Shown: in pieces, positions 1 through 11,910 of the stretch
How the letters are laid out: each line of letters opens with the position of its first letter
Position numbering within the stretch: the stretch's first letter is position 1
Origin: Microstegium vimineum
Taxonomy: Eukaryota > Streptophyta > Magnoliopsida > Poales > Poaceae
Length of the DNA: 64,000 nucleotides
Assembly: GCA_022036555.1 (NCBI GenBank)
Contig: CM039126.1
Location: 11,018,079 to 11,082,078 of the forward strand
Direction: 5' to 3'
The notes under the pieces: model-generated
What the model was told of the DNA's origin: nothing
Seen by the model: only the letters and a program-made list of their open reading frames with translations
Databases searched by the model: none
Program-made: the position numbers and the translations under genes

Positions 1-165
1 ATGTTACTGAGGCGCGTCACTGATAGATGACCTTATTAGTGACGCGGATTAACAATATGAGTCACAGATAATAAATGTGACTCATGTTTTCTAGACGCGT
101 CACTGATATGTGCACATATCTGTGACTTATTTTCTTAAGCCGCGTCACAGATACCTAGAATCAAT
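1..165. repeat. CACTA subterminal repeat array, left
   Basis: Several copies in both orientations of a GCGTCACTGATA / TATCAGTGACGCG unit, some degenerate (GAGTCACAGATA). Such arrays are the transposase-binding regions of CACTA elements. They match the array at the opposite end of the same element. Confidence 0.8.
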
Positions 166-249
166 CTTTTTTTTTAACTTGCCTAGAACCAATCTTAATG
201 CATCTTTAAAAGTGCCCGGCTGACGACCGGCCACAACCAATTTTTTTTT

Positions 250-3200
250 CCTATCTTTTTTTTTCTGGCGACCTGCTAGCACTCCACTCAGCCCACAACC
301 GGCCCATCCCCCTAACCCTAGCTTCTGCGATCTCCTCCCCACGCCGCACCACGCACGCGGCATCGCGCTCGCGCAGTCTCGCCACCGCGCCCGCACAGCT
401 TCTCCTCGCGCCGCCCTCGCCGCAGCTCCTCACCGGCTCCCCGCGCCGCTCCGCCGCTCGGCCCGCTCCTCCGCTCGTCCTCCTCCTCGTCGTCAGGAGC
501 ACCGGCGCGCCGCCGGCTCATCTCCTCCGCGCGCTCGCCGGCGGTACCGCAAGAGGCTCCAGGGGCTCTCCTCCACGCCCGAGCTTCGTGCCTCCGCCGT
601 CCGCCCCTACCTCCACGGCTCCACCTCGAGCTCTCGCGTCGCGGCGAGGCGGGTGGCGGCGGCGCCTCAGCTCCGGCGCCTCCGCCCTCGCCCCGCAGCC
701 GCCGGCGACGACGCCCCGCCGGACGTCAGGGACGACCCTGCTGCGCCCCCGCGACGTCGATCCAGCGACCACCCGTAAGTTCATCCTCTCCGCTGGGCGA
801 ACAGCTGCTCTTGCAGAACAGCTGCAAAGCATGTGCAGATACGTAGTGGCTGACTGCTGTTGGAGGCATTTGGTTCATTTAGGTCACCCGTAAATTCCAC
901 TCTCTGCATGACAGCAAGATAATGGACAACACTCAACTCATGCCTCAACTCAACACTCAACACTCAACTCAACGCCGGCGCCTCATGCCTCAGCTAAAGA
1001 CATGCATGTTTTACGGTTCTATATATCTGTGCAAGCATATATATATTATTATCATCTGGCAAATTATATTCTACTGTAGTAATCAAGTGGTGCATACACT
1101 AGCTTCACTTCACAGCGGCTTGGAATACACAGATAAATCCTAATAATTAAGATCCATGTATATACTGAACTAATAGACGTGTTGATAGTATGCAAAATAT
1201 AATCCAAAATGAGTATATATCGTTTTTCCTTCGAAGAAAATAAATCCTCATATATACTTTTTTTTTGTATTGATGTACCACAGAAACTTCAACATGTACA
1301 GAGATGCAGAATATATATGGCACATCAGAGAATAATTGTTGAAGGCTTAGCTTTGCATTCAGTAATGCAGTGGAATGCTTCATCCACATCCTTTTGAAGA
1401 GTGTTTGCTTATTCAGAACACATTCAGCGGCTGGATTTTGTAGGATCTACTACATTGTTATGTCAGTTGGATCAAGAAAGTTTCATGCTCTAAAAGTTGG
1501 TTACTGTTTTTGCTTGCCGTTTTGCAGTCACACATAGTTCTGCTAGTTCTCTCGACTTCATGTTGCTTGATTCCGCTGTTCCTGTTACCATTCTCGATGA
1601 ATGATATTTCCTCTCCGCTGGGCGACTGGTCGCCTGACGCCTGCTCCCTGCTCCCCTCCGTCCGAACAGCTGCTCTTGCAGGTAAGGACTTGGATGAGTG
1701 GATCTATCCTCCCCTGCTCAGCTGTTGTATTAGCTTGCCTCATATGTACTGATGTACTGCTAGTCTGCTAATGTTGACTCTTGCCTGAATGCTTTCTAAA
1801 TTGGTGTACCGCTAAATTTTAATATTGGCTGAATGCTTGATTGGCTGAATGTCTGAATCCCCTTGTATTACCTGATTGCTTGAATCCCCATGTATTAGGC
1901 ATTAGCTGCTGAAATGTTTGTATATTAGCTGAACTGCATCTATCTATATTTGTATAGGTCTTCACCTGAATTTATCTCACCTACATAATTAGAATGGTAG
2001 TGTTGTTTAGAGCTGATATGCTAATGTGCTCATTGCCTGATATGGTCTGATGGATGGGAATTTGTTGAAATCTTTCAGATAAGTGGGAACTGCTATTTTC
2101 TATTTTTTTTATGAACTGCGAGGTGCTGATGTTGCAACTAGGAACAGGAAGAATATCAATTTTGCATCAAGTCAAAGCTAGTAAGGCACTATAGTTAACA
2201 GTTAATACTTGATGTTTTAACTGTAGTTATTTTTTTTAAAAAAATACTCAGAGAGATTGGCTAGACCATGAGTTGTCTCAAGCACTTCGGTTGTTATTTA
2301 TCTTTGTGAACTGAACTGAATGCTACTGCTAAGTGCCAAGTGCTAACTTAGCTGAACTGAATAGCAGGTGACAAACATTATGTATCACCAAAAAGTTCTT
2401 ATTTATTTATGGTGAGTGCCAAACATATTCGGTTAGATGTTGCACCATTATATTAAAATAAGACACCAACCTACCTGCACTTTCTATATTCAGAGTTATG
2501 TGTAGAAATATTCAGAGTAATAGCTATTTTCTGGTGAGATGTTTATTCATATTTATGTGCAGTAAACATATGTAGGTTTTTTGTTTGGATAGCCTTCTCA
2601 TTGAATGTTTTTACTAACTGAATTGTATTGTTAAATTCAACATGCTGCTTAGCTCCTTTAATTCTGGTGCTTTCTCACTGAATATAAATGAATGTGTGTG
2701 AATGAATCCTTGTGCTAGTCTGACATTGTTCTTTCAAAACTCTTGAAAAAATGCTGACTTACATAAGTTCTTCACTGATAATGAAATTCCTTTTTTGTTT
2801 CAGCACTGTATACTCTAGGTAAGTCAGAGATTTGATTACTTCTGAGAGTTTGTTACTTTTGGGAACATATTTTAGTTTTATCTGGTATGTACAGATGGCT
2901 ATGGTACTTATATAAGGTACATTTTCTTACCAATGGTCTGATTAAGTTAAGCATTCAGAATTGTATGACACAAGCATTCAGAACCAATGCTCTTCACACC
3001 TGGCCCTTGTCTACTTTTAAATAACCTGTATGACACATACCAACCTATCCTTGGCTGTAAGATCATATAACCTGAGGCATTGACACCCACGTAGAAGGAA
3101 AAAATTAGGTACATTTATAAATAACTAAGGAGCAATATGCTTCATGAACCAAGTAGTGACAGCTTGAGATGATGACCATTAATGTACTAGTATTTTTTGA

Positions 3201-3540
3201 TCCAATCATCAATCTGTATGTGTACAGGCAAGTGCAGATCACAATAACAAGATCTGCGCCCACTCTGATCACAATAACAATATTTCCTATTTTGATTTCC
3301 TATTGTAATTTCTTGTTCAATATTTCAGACCTAAGCAGTACACATTCTGGAGCTTTTGCTCAAGTCCTAAAGAAAGATAGTGCATTAAAATTTTTATGAT
3401 GACTACTTGTTCTATTTTATTACAGGTAGGTTTGGAATGTCCCACCAGGAGGTTATGGCTCAAGTCAGAGCCCAAGAAATCCTGGTGACAACCTGCACTA
3501 GAAGAGGAAAGGAATGGATGAATGTGCCAAGGTAGGTATT
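250..3540 (+). other. Possible captured gene or non-coding transcript inside the CACTA
   Basis: A GC-rich block at about 280-775 ends at a good splice donor (CCCGTAAGT near 774), as a cereal first exon would. Further exon-like pieces end at GGTAAGGAC near 1682 and at AAGGTAGGT near 3530. The sequence between is AT-rich and intron-like. No continuous protein could be assembled across these junctions, and no known family was recognised in the first block. It may be a host fragment carried by the transposon, or a non-coding transcript. About 3550-5160 shows nothing beyond AT-rich unique sequence. Confidence 0.35.
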
Positions 3541-5171
3541 AATGTTTTCAGGTCTTGTATGTATGAGCTGCTTCTTTTTTCACTGACATGGGTCTAATTA
3601 CATGCCTAATAGAGATCCCATCTAACCATAGTGATTAATTGGGCCTCCAGTTCTGATTTTCATTTGTTAGTTTTCCTCTTTGATTTTGCGAGCCATAAGT
3701 TTATTTCTCCTACATATTTCCGTGTGTGCAGATCAGAGATCGTATTTGATACAGGATCATCGGCCAATAGAACCACGTGAATGCTCAGTCTGAAGGTTCT
3801 TTATTTATTCCAGTATATGCTTTAGCAATGCAACATGTGGTTTAGCAATGCTAGCAATAAATATTATTTATAATCTCTAGATTTTATGATTAAGTGGATG
3901 GATCCTTTATGTTTCTACTAATTCCTTAACTTTGTTGATTATTTAGTCAAGCTCTTGCAAATGAGAGGTGTACAGTGGCTGTTCAGTTTAGTTAATTAGA
4001 TTATATCTCAGGCACAAGGTGTACCTGCAATTGGATGATATCTAATTTGTAGATGGCTAGAATGAAAATCATGTTACAACTGTCAATTTGAGTAATCTAT
4101 TCTTTGTATTTTTGTTTTGTTTACCTGAGTGAGCTAGTGTTCTCAAGTCTGAAATAAAACTACACATAATTGGAGTTATCTATCCTACCTTCTCTTTGTT
4201 TGCAGTTTTGAATAGTTCAGAGGAGCAGCATGGGAGGTCCTTTGTTTATCGATTTCCAGTAGCAGTTTCAGCTTCAGTTCGTCTATATTTCAAAATCATA
4301 TATGGAAAGGGGACCTGGCAGATCATGAAAATGATACAAAGGAGTGAGCAGCCAGATGATATCTAGGCATGTCTTCATTTCTAGTTATCTTCCTATAGTG
4401 TTGTTACATGTTAACTCTGTAGTTTTGTTGTTTTATAACCCTTTTATTTCAGACTCTATAGCTTGTATGAGGTGCTGTATACATGAACAGTCTTGAAGAG
4501 ATATGGCTGTCACTTGATCATTAAGTGAAATATCAATCTAATATAAGATAGTTGTATTGTAAAACCACGTGATTGATAAATAGTTGGGGTTGTCATAAAT
4601 GGTAACTATCGTATTATAGTGTTCTGCACAACCCTTTAATCAGCTAGTGATTGCTTTCTTCTTCCTTATATGCTCAATATTGTTGCTGTCACTGAGGACC
4701 AAAACTTCTAAATCACAGTTAATAGTTGGGTTGTCCTAGCTATAATAACCACTGAAGGTGCTAATTTATATTTATTGACAGTAGCTTTACATGCTAGGAA
4801 ATATATTTTCATAGTAGGTTTACGTGCTGTTTTGTAGAAATTAAGAAAAATGATATTTCTTACATTTATGTCATAAATGGTTACATCGAGCTGAGAGGAA
4901 AGGAAGTAGCTAGGAGGTATATGAATTGCCATTTATTCTAGGTCCTCTTTTTGTATGCTACTGCCTTGTGAGCATAGTAAGTTTGTTGCTATCAGCTAGC
5001 CTAGAATGAAGTCAATGTGTAGTGTTTTAAACATAGTTAGGATTGTTTGGATCAACAATCAGAATGGAAAACTTAGATCTTGTCAATGAAATCTGTAAGG
5101 AATTTGATTATTGTAATGAAAAAAATGTGGAATGCAAAAAGGACCAGAGGTTTTTTTTTTGTTTTCGTAAA

Positions 5172-5480
5172 TTCTTATCAGTGACGTGTATTGGCTACAT
5201 GAGTCACTGATAGATGGTTATCAGTGACGCATATTGGCTACACGTGTTGCTGATAGATGGTTATCAGTGACGCGTATTGGCTACACGTGTCACTGATAGA
5301 TGGTTATCAGGGACGCGTATTGGCTACATGTGTCACTGATAGATGATAGATGGTTATCAGTGACGCGTATTTACGCGTCATTGATATGCCCTTATGACAG
5401 ATGCAAAATTAGTGACGCGTATTTTATGTGTCACTGACGGCCCTCTACACGCGTCACTGATAACGTTTTCTGGCATAGTG
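5172..5480. repeat. CACTA subterminal repeat array and right terminus
   Basis: About eight copies of a TCAGTGACGCGTATTGGC / TGTCACTGATAGATGG unit, the first four in near-perfect tandem, followed by the CACTA terminus (TAGTG at 5476-5480). The array is orderly and AT/GC-mixed, unlike the flanking DNA. Confidence 0.85.
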
Positions 5481-5499
5481 GGAGGTTTCCTCCCGCGCT

Positions 5500-6435
5500 A
5501 CCTGCCTGTGGTTTTCGCGGCGTCTACATAAGCCCCTCCCCCTCCTCTCTTCCTCCCCTTGCCTCCATTCCCACCTGCTCCTGTGAGAAACCGGCGGCGT
5601 GTTGAGGTTGTGGTGTTCGGCGACGGTCCTTGGTGCTGCGGTGGTGTCCCCTTGGCCGGATCTGCTCGGTCGCGGCGCCGCTCCTTCGTTGCTGCTGGGA
5701 CTCCGGAAGGCGGCGGTCTTCTTCCTCTCCTCGTGGATTGTGACAGATCTTGGTGGTGCGGTGGATCGGATCTGCTTCCTCTCCTGCCAGATCTACGTCG
5801 TCTCCGTCCAGATCTGCTTCGTCCGTGTTCATTCGTCTTCTTCTCCGTCGTTCGTTGGTTTTTGCTTCGTCCCCCGAGCACCCCAAGGTGAAATCAAACC
5901 TTAACCATGGCTTTTAATGTTTTTCTGTGATGTTGGTACCTGATATGGTACATGCGCTTTACGGTTAAGGTTTGAGTTGTTCATTTTCGCAACCATTTGT
6001 TGGTCTTTGTTAGGGTTTACGTTCATTATGATGTTGCTTTACGGATGATTTCGTTCATACCTGTCACTGGGAGGCATTTCAGTATGCAGCCGTGACTTGT
6101 GTGCATGTACTGGTTCGTTTTTTGGGTTGATACTGCTCTGTTGTTACAGTTTTGTGTGTTCATTCTTTACATACTGTCACTGGGAGGCATTTCAGTATGC
6201 AGCCGTGGCTTCTCTTGCTTGTACATATGGATTATGCTCTGTTCTATGTCACTGGGAGGCATTACTTTGAAGCGACCGTGACTTTTTAAGTTCTTTCATG
6301 CTTTGTTTTCCTATCTCTGTCAATGATGATGTCCATGCTGTCACTGCTAGTTGAATCATGCATTGTTCATTACTCAATTTGATGCCTACCTGGGTCAATT
6401 AAACATGATTTGTCTGCAATTGTATGTTAATGTAG
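5500..6435 (+). other. 5' leader exon and intron of the Harbinger transposase
   Basis: The stretch 5530-5885 is GC-rich and leader-like. It is followed by an AT-richer region with a polypyrimidine stretch and a plausible acceptor (TTAATGTAG) directly before the ATG at 6436. Three related 30-40 base units lie inside the presumed intron. No protein domain is recognised here. The promoter was not identified with confidence. Confidence 0.4.
6063..6284 (+). repeat. Three dispersed copies of a TGTCACTGGGAGGCATT unit
   Basis: TGTCACTGGGAGGCATTTCA followed by GTATGCAGCCGTG(A/G)CTT occurs near 6063 and 6175. A shorter, diverged third copy (TGTCACTGGGAGGCATTACT, then GCGACCGTGACTT) lies near 6247. The copies sit in the presumed first intron of the transposase gene. 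Their function is unknown. Confidence 0.7.
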
Positions 6436-7651
6436 ATGGATTCTGCTCAGAATAGAGATGAGTTGGCCAAGCAAGCCTCTTCCTTGGTTGTAGTCATGGT
6501 GCCCTATGTTGCTAGTAGGATTAGCAGGCCTACCCCTGAACCAGACCCACTTACGTACAATTTGAGAAGTGATGCTGATCAGCATAGGTAGCGTACACTT
6601 ATGGCCATTTATAGGTCCACTGATAGAGAGTCTCTGTCCATGATTAGGATGACCAGAGCACCCTTTTTTGCCTTATGTGACCTATGTAGAAATAGAGGTC
6701 TTGTACCAGACAACAATGATTCCTCTGTAGAAGAGCAGGTAGCTATGTTCCTGCTGATTGTTGGACACAACCAAAGGTTTAGGGTTGTCCACCAAGCATT
6801 TAGGAGGTCAATTGAGACTATGCACAGGCATTTCCACCATGTGTTGTATGCTCTAGGTGAGCTTAGAAGTGACTTAATCTAGCCCCCTCAACTGCCATTC
6901 ATCCAAAGATCCTGGAGAGCCCTAGATGGAACCCTTATTTCAAGGTAATTTTGTCTTTGTAGCACTGCCTCCATAATTTATGTCCAAACACTTGCCTTAA
7001 CACCAAATGTACACATCTGTAGGACTGCATTGGTGCCATTGATGGCACCCATTGCTTGGCTAGGGTGCCTAGGAGAGTACAACAGGCTTTCAGGGGTAGG
7101 AAAATGGAACCAACACAAAATATCATGGTTGTTGTTAACTGGGACCTCAAGTTCACCTATGTCTTGGCTGGCTGGGAGGGATCAACACATGATTCCCACA
7201 TCCTAAATGATGTCATTGAGAGGGAAGATGGGTTCACTGTGCCTGAAGGTAACACAAACCACATGTAATTTCCACTTTGTCCATACCACCCAGTATACAC
7301 TCATGATGCCCCTTTCACTACTCCACTTGTAGGTAAAATTACCTTGTAGATGCAGGCTATGCTTGTCGCAATGGTTTCCTACCTCCTTACAGGGGTGTTA
7401 GGTATCATTTGTCTGAGTACAACAGCACCAACAGGCCAACCAATGCAAGAGAATTGTTCAACCTCAGGCATTCCTCACTTAGGGTCACAGTTGAGAGGGC
7501 TTTTGGGGCTTTGAAGAATAGATTTCGTATTCTAGACAACAAGCCCTTTCACCCATTCAAGACACAGATTAAGCTAGTCATTGCTTGCTGCATCCTGCAT
7601 AACTGGATCCTTGAGTTTGGTATTGATCACTGTGTGCCAGATGAGGACTGA
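6436..7651 (+). pseudogene. PIF/Harbinger DDE transposase (DDE_Tnp_4 type), broken
   Basis: Harbinger transposases cut and paste their own element using a DDE-fold nuclease. The N-terminal helical part (MTRAPFFALCDLCRNRGLV) starts after the acceptor at 6435. Coding then passes GAIDGTH (first Asp at 7041-7043), GWEGSTHDSHIL (second Asp at 7191-7193) and VERAFGALKNRF (Glu near 7493), ending in CCILHNWI, so the three catalytic acids are retained. Introns are likely at about 6945-7020 and 7260-7335. In-frame TAG stops at 6589-6591 and 6880-6882 break the first coding exon. The family assignment is firm; the protein is not expected to be functional. Confidence 0.85.
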
Positions 7652-7937
7652 CTTCCACCCAATCCAGCTGTCCCTGACCTTGTGCCTAATTTGTTGGCAG
7701 AAGAAACAGTAGCCATGACTGCTAAGAGGGATGAAATCTGTAATGCCATGTGCGAGGGTAAGGGGAGCCATAGGAACTGAGGTTTGGATGTCTGTATGAT
7801 GATGAACTATGCTTGTTGACCCAGTCTAAGAACATTTGATTTGTGAACTGTGTTTGTTATGTAATTATTCATGGATAATCTGAGACCTATATTTCTATGT
7901 TCTTTACCTGACTGTTTTGGTACTTACACCAGTTAGG

Positions 7938-8994
7938 ATGGCTGAACAAGTTGAGGCTGAGTTTGTGGCTACTGCTGAGATCTTGTTTGCTGATGTTGAG
8001 GCTGCTGATGGAGCGGCAGTGCTTGTTGCACCTGCACCTACACCTGCACCTCCAGCAGCAGCAGTAGTAGGGCCCATGAGGTGGAACAACAATACCTCAG
8101 GCTTTGTGCTAAGGACGATGGCCCAACTGCTGACTGATGCTACTAGGCCAGATAAGGTCTTTAAAGACAAGGATGTGAACTATGTGGCCAAGTGTTTGAA
8201 AGAGTATAGTGGTGATATAGTAAGCCCCACTTAGGTGTATAACCACTTGAGAAAGTGGAGGCAGAAGTGGTCTAGGGTGGATAAGCTGAAGGAGCTAAGT
8301 GGTGCCCCATGGGACAATGACACAAGTGCAATTATTCTTGACCAAGACCACTACCTAGGACACCGCAAGATAAATAATTGTTTTCCATCCTTCCCTTGTC
8401 TTTGCTAACCTAAACAACCTTCCTTCACCTCACTTATCTGTACTTATCTTGAACTGTCAGGACCACCCCAAGGATGCTGAATTCTTGAACTGTCCCATAA
8501 GGTTCTATACTGAGATGGAGGCCATATTTGACCACTCCATGGCCACTGGTAGGTATGTTATAGGTTCTGGTGAGCCCCTTGGGGTGAACCAGGCTGACAG
8601 TCAAGTTGCTAAGATAGAGGGTGACTCTCAAATTGAGAAGAGCCCTGCTGAGAGGGGAGAAGGCAGCAAGGTTACAACCACTCAGTCCCAAGATGCAGCT
8701 GGCAACAAAAGAAAGAGGGGGACCTTTACTGAGGATGAGATGATCATGATCACCAACATGTCTGACGCTGTTAGGGATGTTGCCAGTGCACTTAGAGAGA
8801 CAGAGGCTGGCCATGTAGACCCAGACTTGTACCTTGCTGTCCTGGAGATGCCTGGCTTCACCACTGAGGCCCTAATCTGTGCCTACACTTACCTTCTTGA
8901 GAACAAGGCCCTGGCCACTGGGTTTGTGAAGATGGAGAGAAGCCATAGAGACATTTGGCTGAGGACCTACCTTGCTAAGAACTACTTCATGTAG
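7938..8994 (+). pseudogene. Harbinger-associated Myb/SANT-like DNA-binding protein, broken
   Basis: PIF/Harbinger elements encode a second protein with a Myb/SANT-like trihelix domain that helps the transposase reach the ends and enter the nucleus. Here MRWNNNTSGFVLRTMAQLL through VYNHLRKWRQKWSRVDKL and the SGAPWDN motif form that domain. An acidic and basic linker with KRKRG (a possible nuclear signal) and a C-terminal helical region ending NYFM follow. A TAG at 8232-8234 interrupts the domain, probably from CAG, because the sense continues in frame. An intron seems to lie at about 8370-8460; its acceptor CTGTCAG is good, but the donor is not a clear GT. It lies about 290 bases downstream of the transposase, in the same direction. 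Confidence 0.8.
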
Positions 8995-10466
8995 TTCTGT
9001 CCAGCTTGGACTGCAAGGTCATGAGGGGGTTGACTGTAGGGATGTATAGTTCCTCCACCCCCCTCTCCCACTCTCACCTTTTTTTTACACTTAGGTGTAC
9101 CTTTTGTGTAGGGCTCTTGGCTGGTTGACCCCTAATCTTTTGAGTTAGTCTAGTTGGGTATTGACTTACTCTAGTGGAGAGTTGGATTCTATTTGTGCCC
9201 ACATGGTTGAGGCACCCCTGAACTGTAACTGATAACTTGCTACCTTGCTGTTATGGTATATGATTCATGCTATGTTGTTTTACTCTGTTGGTTTACATTG
9301 TTGGTTTACTCTGTTGGTTTACATTGTTTGTATTCATTTTTATGTTGTGGTGTTTACATGTGGTATTGAAAAGGCCTATGATACAAAAAAGTTAAAATAT
9401 GAGATGGCCACATTTTTGTACTGATGGTTGGTTTTCTTGCTGTTTTTTGAAGGCTGTCATCTAACCCATCCGAACCATCCATTCTCCTGCAACTCCTTTG
9501 GGTTGATGGCAGAGAATGGATGGTCAGATGAATTACATGGCTGTCTTGTCTTTGCCTTGAGTTTATTTGGACTTACTTGCATGTTATGTAGCCACCTATG
9601 ATTTGGTTTGAAAGGAAATAAGCATCACATCCTGGAGCTGAGGCCTATCTATTATCCAAACTAACATGTCCATCATCTGGTCTGCTGGAATCATCCATTG
9701 TTAACCACCTGTTGGTTGCCAACAGTGAATGCTTGAGCAGACTAAATGGTTGCCATGTATCTGCTTTGCTCTTGTCCTTTTCTGTTCTTTTGCAGTTCTT
9801 TTGATTTCCTTTTTCGCCACCTATGATATGAGAAAAAGGTACAAATTATACTCTTAACCTGTCCAGCTGAGGCCAACATTTTTAACATAATTTCTATGTC
9901 ATGCTGTTTATTGGAAAGAAAGTTGAAATGTATTGATTTCGTATCTGTTGAATATGTAGATCTTCGAGTTCCTTTTTGATATTCAGTGTGAGTTCAGTTA
10001 TGCACTATGGTTCCTATCTATGGCCATGAGACACATCCATACACTACTTTGACCATAGATTACCTATGGTAGTGCAACTGTATGGGTGTGTTCCATGGCC
10101 ACAATAGGCTTCACAAGTGTACACTGGTTCTATTCTATGATTTCTTGCTGTGGCCTGTGATGCAGATATATAAAACTTGAGGTGGATTTTTCATGTATGG
10201 CCTGTGATGCAAAACTATGTAGTAGAGTGTGGCTGTTATTTTTGACATGTGTTATTTGCTATCTTTTGTGGCTGTTATTAAGCCCTACTTGTGCACAACC
10301 ACCCTCTGCAACACCAACTTCTACCAGTTGCTGTGTGATGGCAGTGAGTGGATGTGCACAATAGGGTTCCATAGCAGGCATGGCATGCTATTTTACTGAT
10401 GTTGTGTTTTCATTACTATGCCACACACTGACTTGAACCAAGGTAACTATTAAGCTGAGGCCCTAT
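8995..10466. other. Harbinger 3' non-coding region
   Basis: No coding region is recognised. It contains a short tandem array of CTCTGTTGGTTTACATTG units (about 9280-9335). There are two hairpin-forming inverted repeats, around 9465-9535 (CCATCCATTCTC / GAGAATGGATGG) and 10018-10112 (TGGCCATG...CCATACA and its complement). The phrase AGCTGAGGCC recurs at several places up to 11160. Confidence 0.55.
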
Positions 10467-10480
10467 ATGTTTACTTTTCA

Positions 10481-10675
10481 GAAAATGGACAGTTACTATG
10501 CGGTTTTTTATGGGAGGAAACCTGAGATTTATATGACATGGCATGAGTACAGTGACCAAGTGCTTGGCTTCAAGAATGCTAAATTCAAGAAGTACTCTGA
10601 CTATGAACATGCAATTAGTGATTTAAATACATATTTTGTTTCCTCATCTTCTCCTACTTGTTCATCTGTTGATGG
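10481..10675 (+). pseudogene. Exon with RNase H1 N-terminal / viroplasmin-like domain
   Basis: A short reading frame begins with an acceptor-like TACTTTTCAG and ATG at 10484. Its peptide has the order YYAVFYGRKPEIY, then W-H-E, then QVLGFKNAKFKKYSDYE. That is the pattern of the small domain found at the N-terminus of eukaryotic RNase H1 and in caulimovirus inclusion proteins, where it binds RNA/DNA hybrids or double-stranded RNA. A donor-like GATGGTAAGT follows at 10672-10681. No RNase H catalytic domain is seen nearby. It lies in the 3' part of the Harbinger element and may be a captured host exon. Similarity is judged by motif only. Confidence 0.55.
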
Positions 10676-11620
10676 TAAGTTTGTTGGGAAAGCTGTGCAT
10701 GGTCCTGAAAACTCAGTCAAGAGTTTGGTTTATTGGAAGGATGTCACCATTGTTGCACAGTTTCTTCTTGTCTGTGCTCTTTGGTTCAGGCTGTCGGTTT
10801 GCAGAACCTAAGGTGGCCTCTGTTGGCCTGTGTTGATCTCTGTTCAATCTGAGCATCTGTTATTTTTGTAAGACTTGAATTTGTAACCTTTGATGGCCTG
10901 TGATGTAAAACTCGTACTTGGTGCCTGCTTAAACCTATTTACTATGTGTTTCTTTCATGTCTACCATCAAACTCTTGTGAGGCATCACTCAGATGCAACA
11001 CCAAGCTATTGCTTGAGATGATGACACTGAATGATGTCTACAGGAGTTCCATGACAACCATGAGTTCTTCTTTGTTGTTTATCAAATTTGATTATGCTCT
11101 AGGATGGTAGGCACCTATTTTTTTGACTATTGGAATGAGTGAACCTTGTCCACCAGCTGAGGCCAACAACTATTGGCACTTCTATCATTTTTTTGCATGG
11201 ACTATTTGCCTACTTTTAGTTCTGTTAACAAGGTGACATTACAGTTGTAAACTTGTTTTTATTGACATGTAAACTGCAAGGATATGGTCCTTTTTACCTC
11301 AAAAAACTGTGAACTTTGTCCATGATTGATTTGTAATCTTTGACATGTAAACTGTTGTCATGTTTGAGTACAAAATTATGGTCATATTGGTTTAAAAATC
11401 TGTCAAATTTGCTTCCTATTAAAGCTGTTGTGGTGTTGGTGCTTCCTGGGATGTCTGGGAGCTTCAGTTGGGTTGCTGGCCAGGCTTCAAGGTGGCAACC
11501 AAACACAACTACAGCTCGGTCAGGTTCTATGCGGCCAAAAACCAAACAAGGGAGGGTGCCCCTCTAAAACCTGGTTATGGCTGACCACAGCCTGAGCGCT
11601 GAGCCTGGCTGCCCAGGAGC

Positions 11621-11641
11621 CTCGTACCAAACACGCCCTAA
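11621..11641. repeat. PIF/Harbinger right terminal inverted repeat and target site
   Basis: The minus-strand reading from 11638 gives GGGCGTGTTTGGTACGAG, a typical PIF/Tourist end. TAA at 11639-11641 fits a TWA target duplication. The partner end is not in the window. Confidence 0.75.
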
Positions 11642-11910
11642 AATATCATGTCAGAAAAGAGCTCCGACCTCCGGGTATCCGGCCAGGCAAAGTCGAAATA
11701 GTGTGGCCATGTGAGCATGTCAGTGTCTGGTGACTGGCGGTATGGCCTGTGTTATCTGCTGCCCCATTGTCCGCAGCTGGCGTGCATATACGGATATACC
11801 TAGACTGCTACTCGTCTCGTTTGCTGACATTGCGGCAGTGTGCACGGTGACTCCGTTGCGTAGCCGAGCCCACCTCGGGGAAAAAGACGGGGCAATAGCT
11901 TCGAGCTTGC
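11642..11910. other. Spacer without recognised feature
   Basis: Moderately GC-rich unique sequence between the Harbinger end and the next MITE. No gene or repeat structure is recognised. Confidence 0.5.

Larger units (their letters stand above)
1..5480. mobile_element. CACTA DNA transposon, non-autonomous, left tip off-window
   Basis: The right terminus is visible: read on the minus strand it starts CACTATGCCAGAAAACG at 5480 and runs straight into repeated TATCAGTGACGCG-type units. The same units occur at 1-165. Position 1 (ATGTTACTGAGG) aligns with the sequence about 14 bases inside the right end, so the left CACTA tip should lie about 15 bases outside the window. That makes the element roughly 5.5 kb. 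No TNP1 or TNP2 reading frame is present, so movement would depend on proteins supplied elsewhere. The interior has a GC-rich exon-like block and AT-rich intron-like sequence, as in gene-capturing CACTA elements. The superfamily call is strong; the left boundary is inferred. Confidence 0.82.
5481..11638 (+). mobile_element. PIF/Harbinger element, left end missing
   Basis: The element carries both hallmark genes of the superfamily, a DDE transposase and a Myb/SANT-like protein, in the same orientation. Its right end reads, on the minus strand, GGGCGTGTTTGGTACG, a classic PIF/Tourist terminal sequence, followed by TAA at 11639-11641, the expected 3 bp target type. No matching left end is seen between 5481 and the transposase, where the sequence starts abruptly at the CACTA border. 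The simplest reading is that the CACTA inserted within this element and the left TIR lies beyond the window. Both genes have in-frame stops, so it is defective. A third small exon (10481-10675) adds an RNase H1-like N-terminal domain. Confidence 0.8.

Noticed and set aside
5172..5480. Regular short repeats resembling a CRISPR array
   Set aside because: The units alternate orientation, lack unique spacers and end in a CACTA terminus in plant DNA.
10481..10675. Endogenous pararetrovirus insertion, because of the viroplasmin-like domain
   Set aside because: No movement protein, coat or reverse transcriptase of that group is nearby; RNase H1 has the same domain and the context is a Harbinger element.
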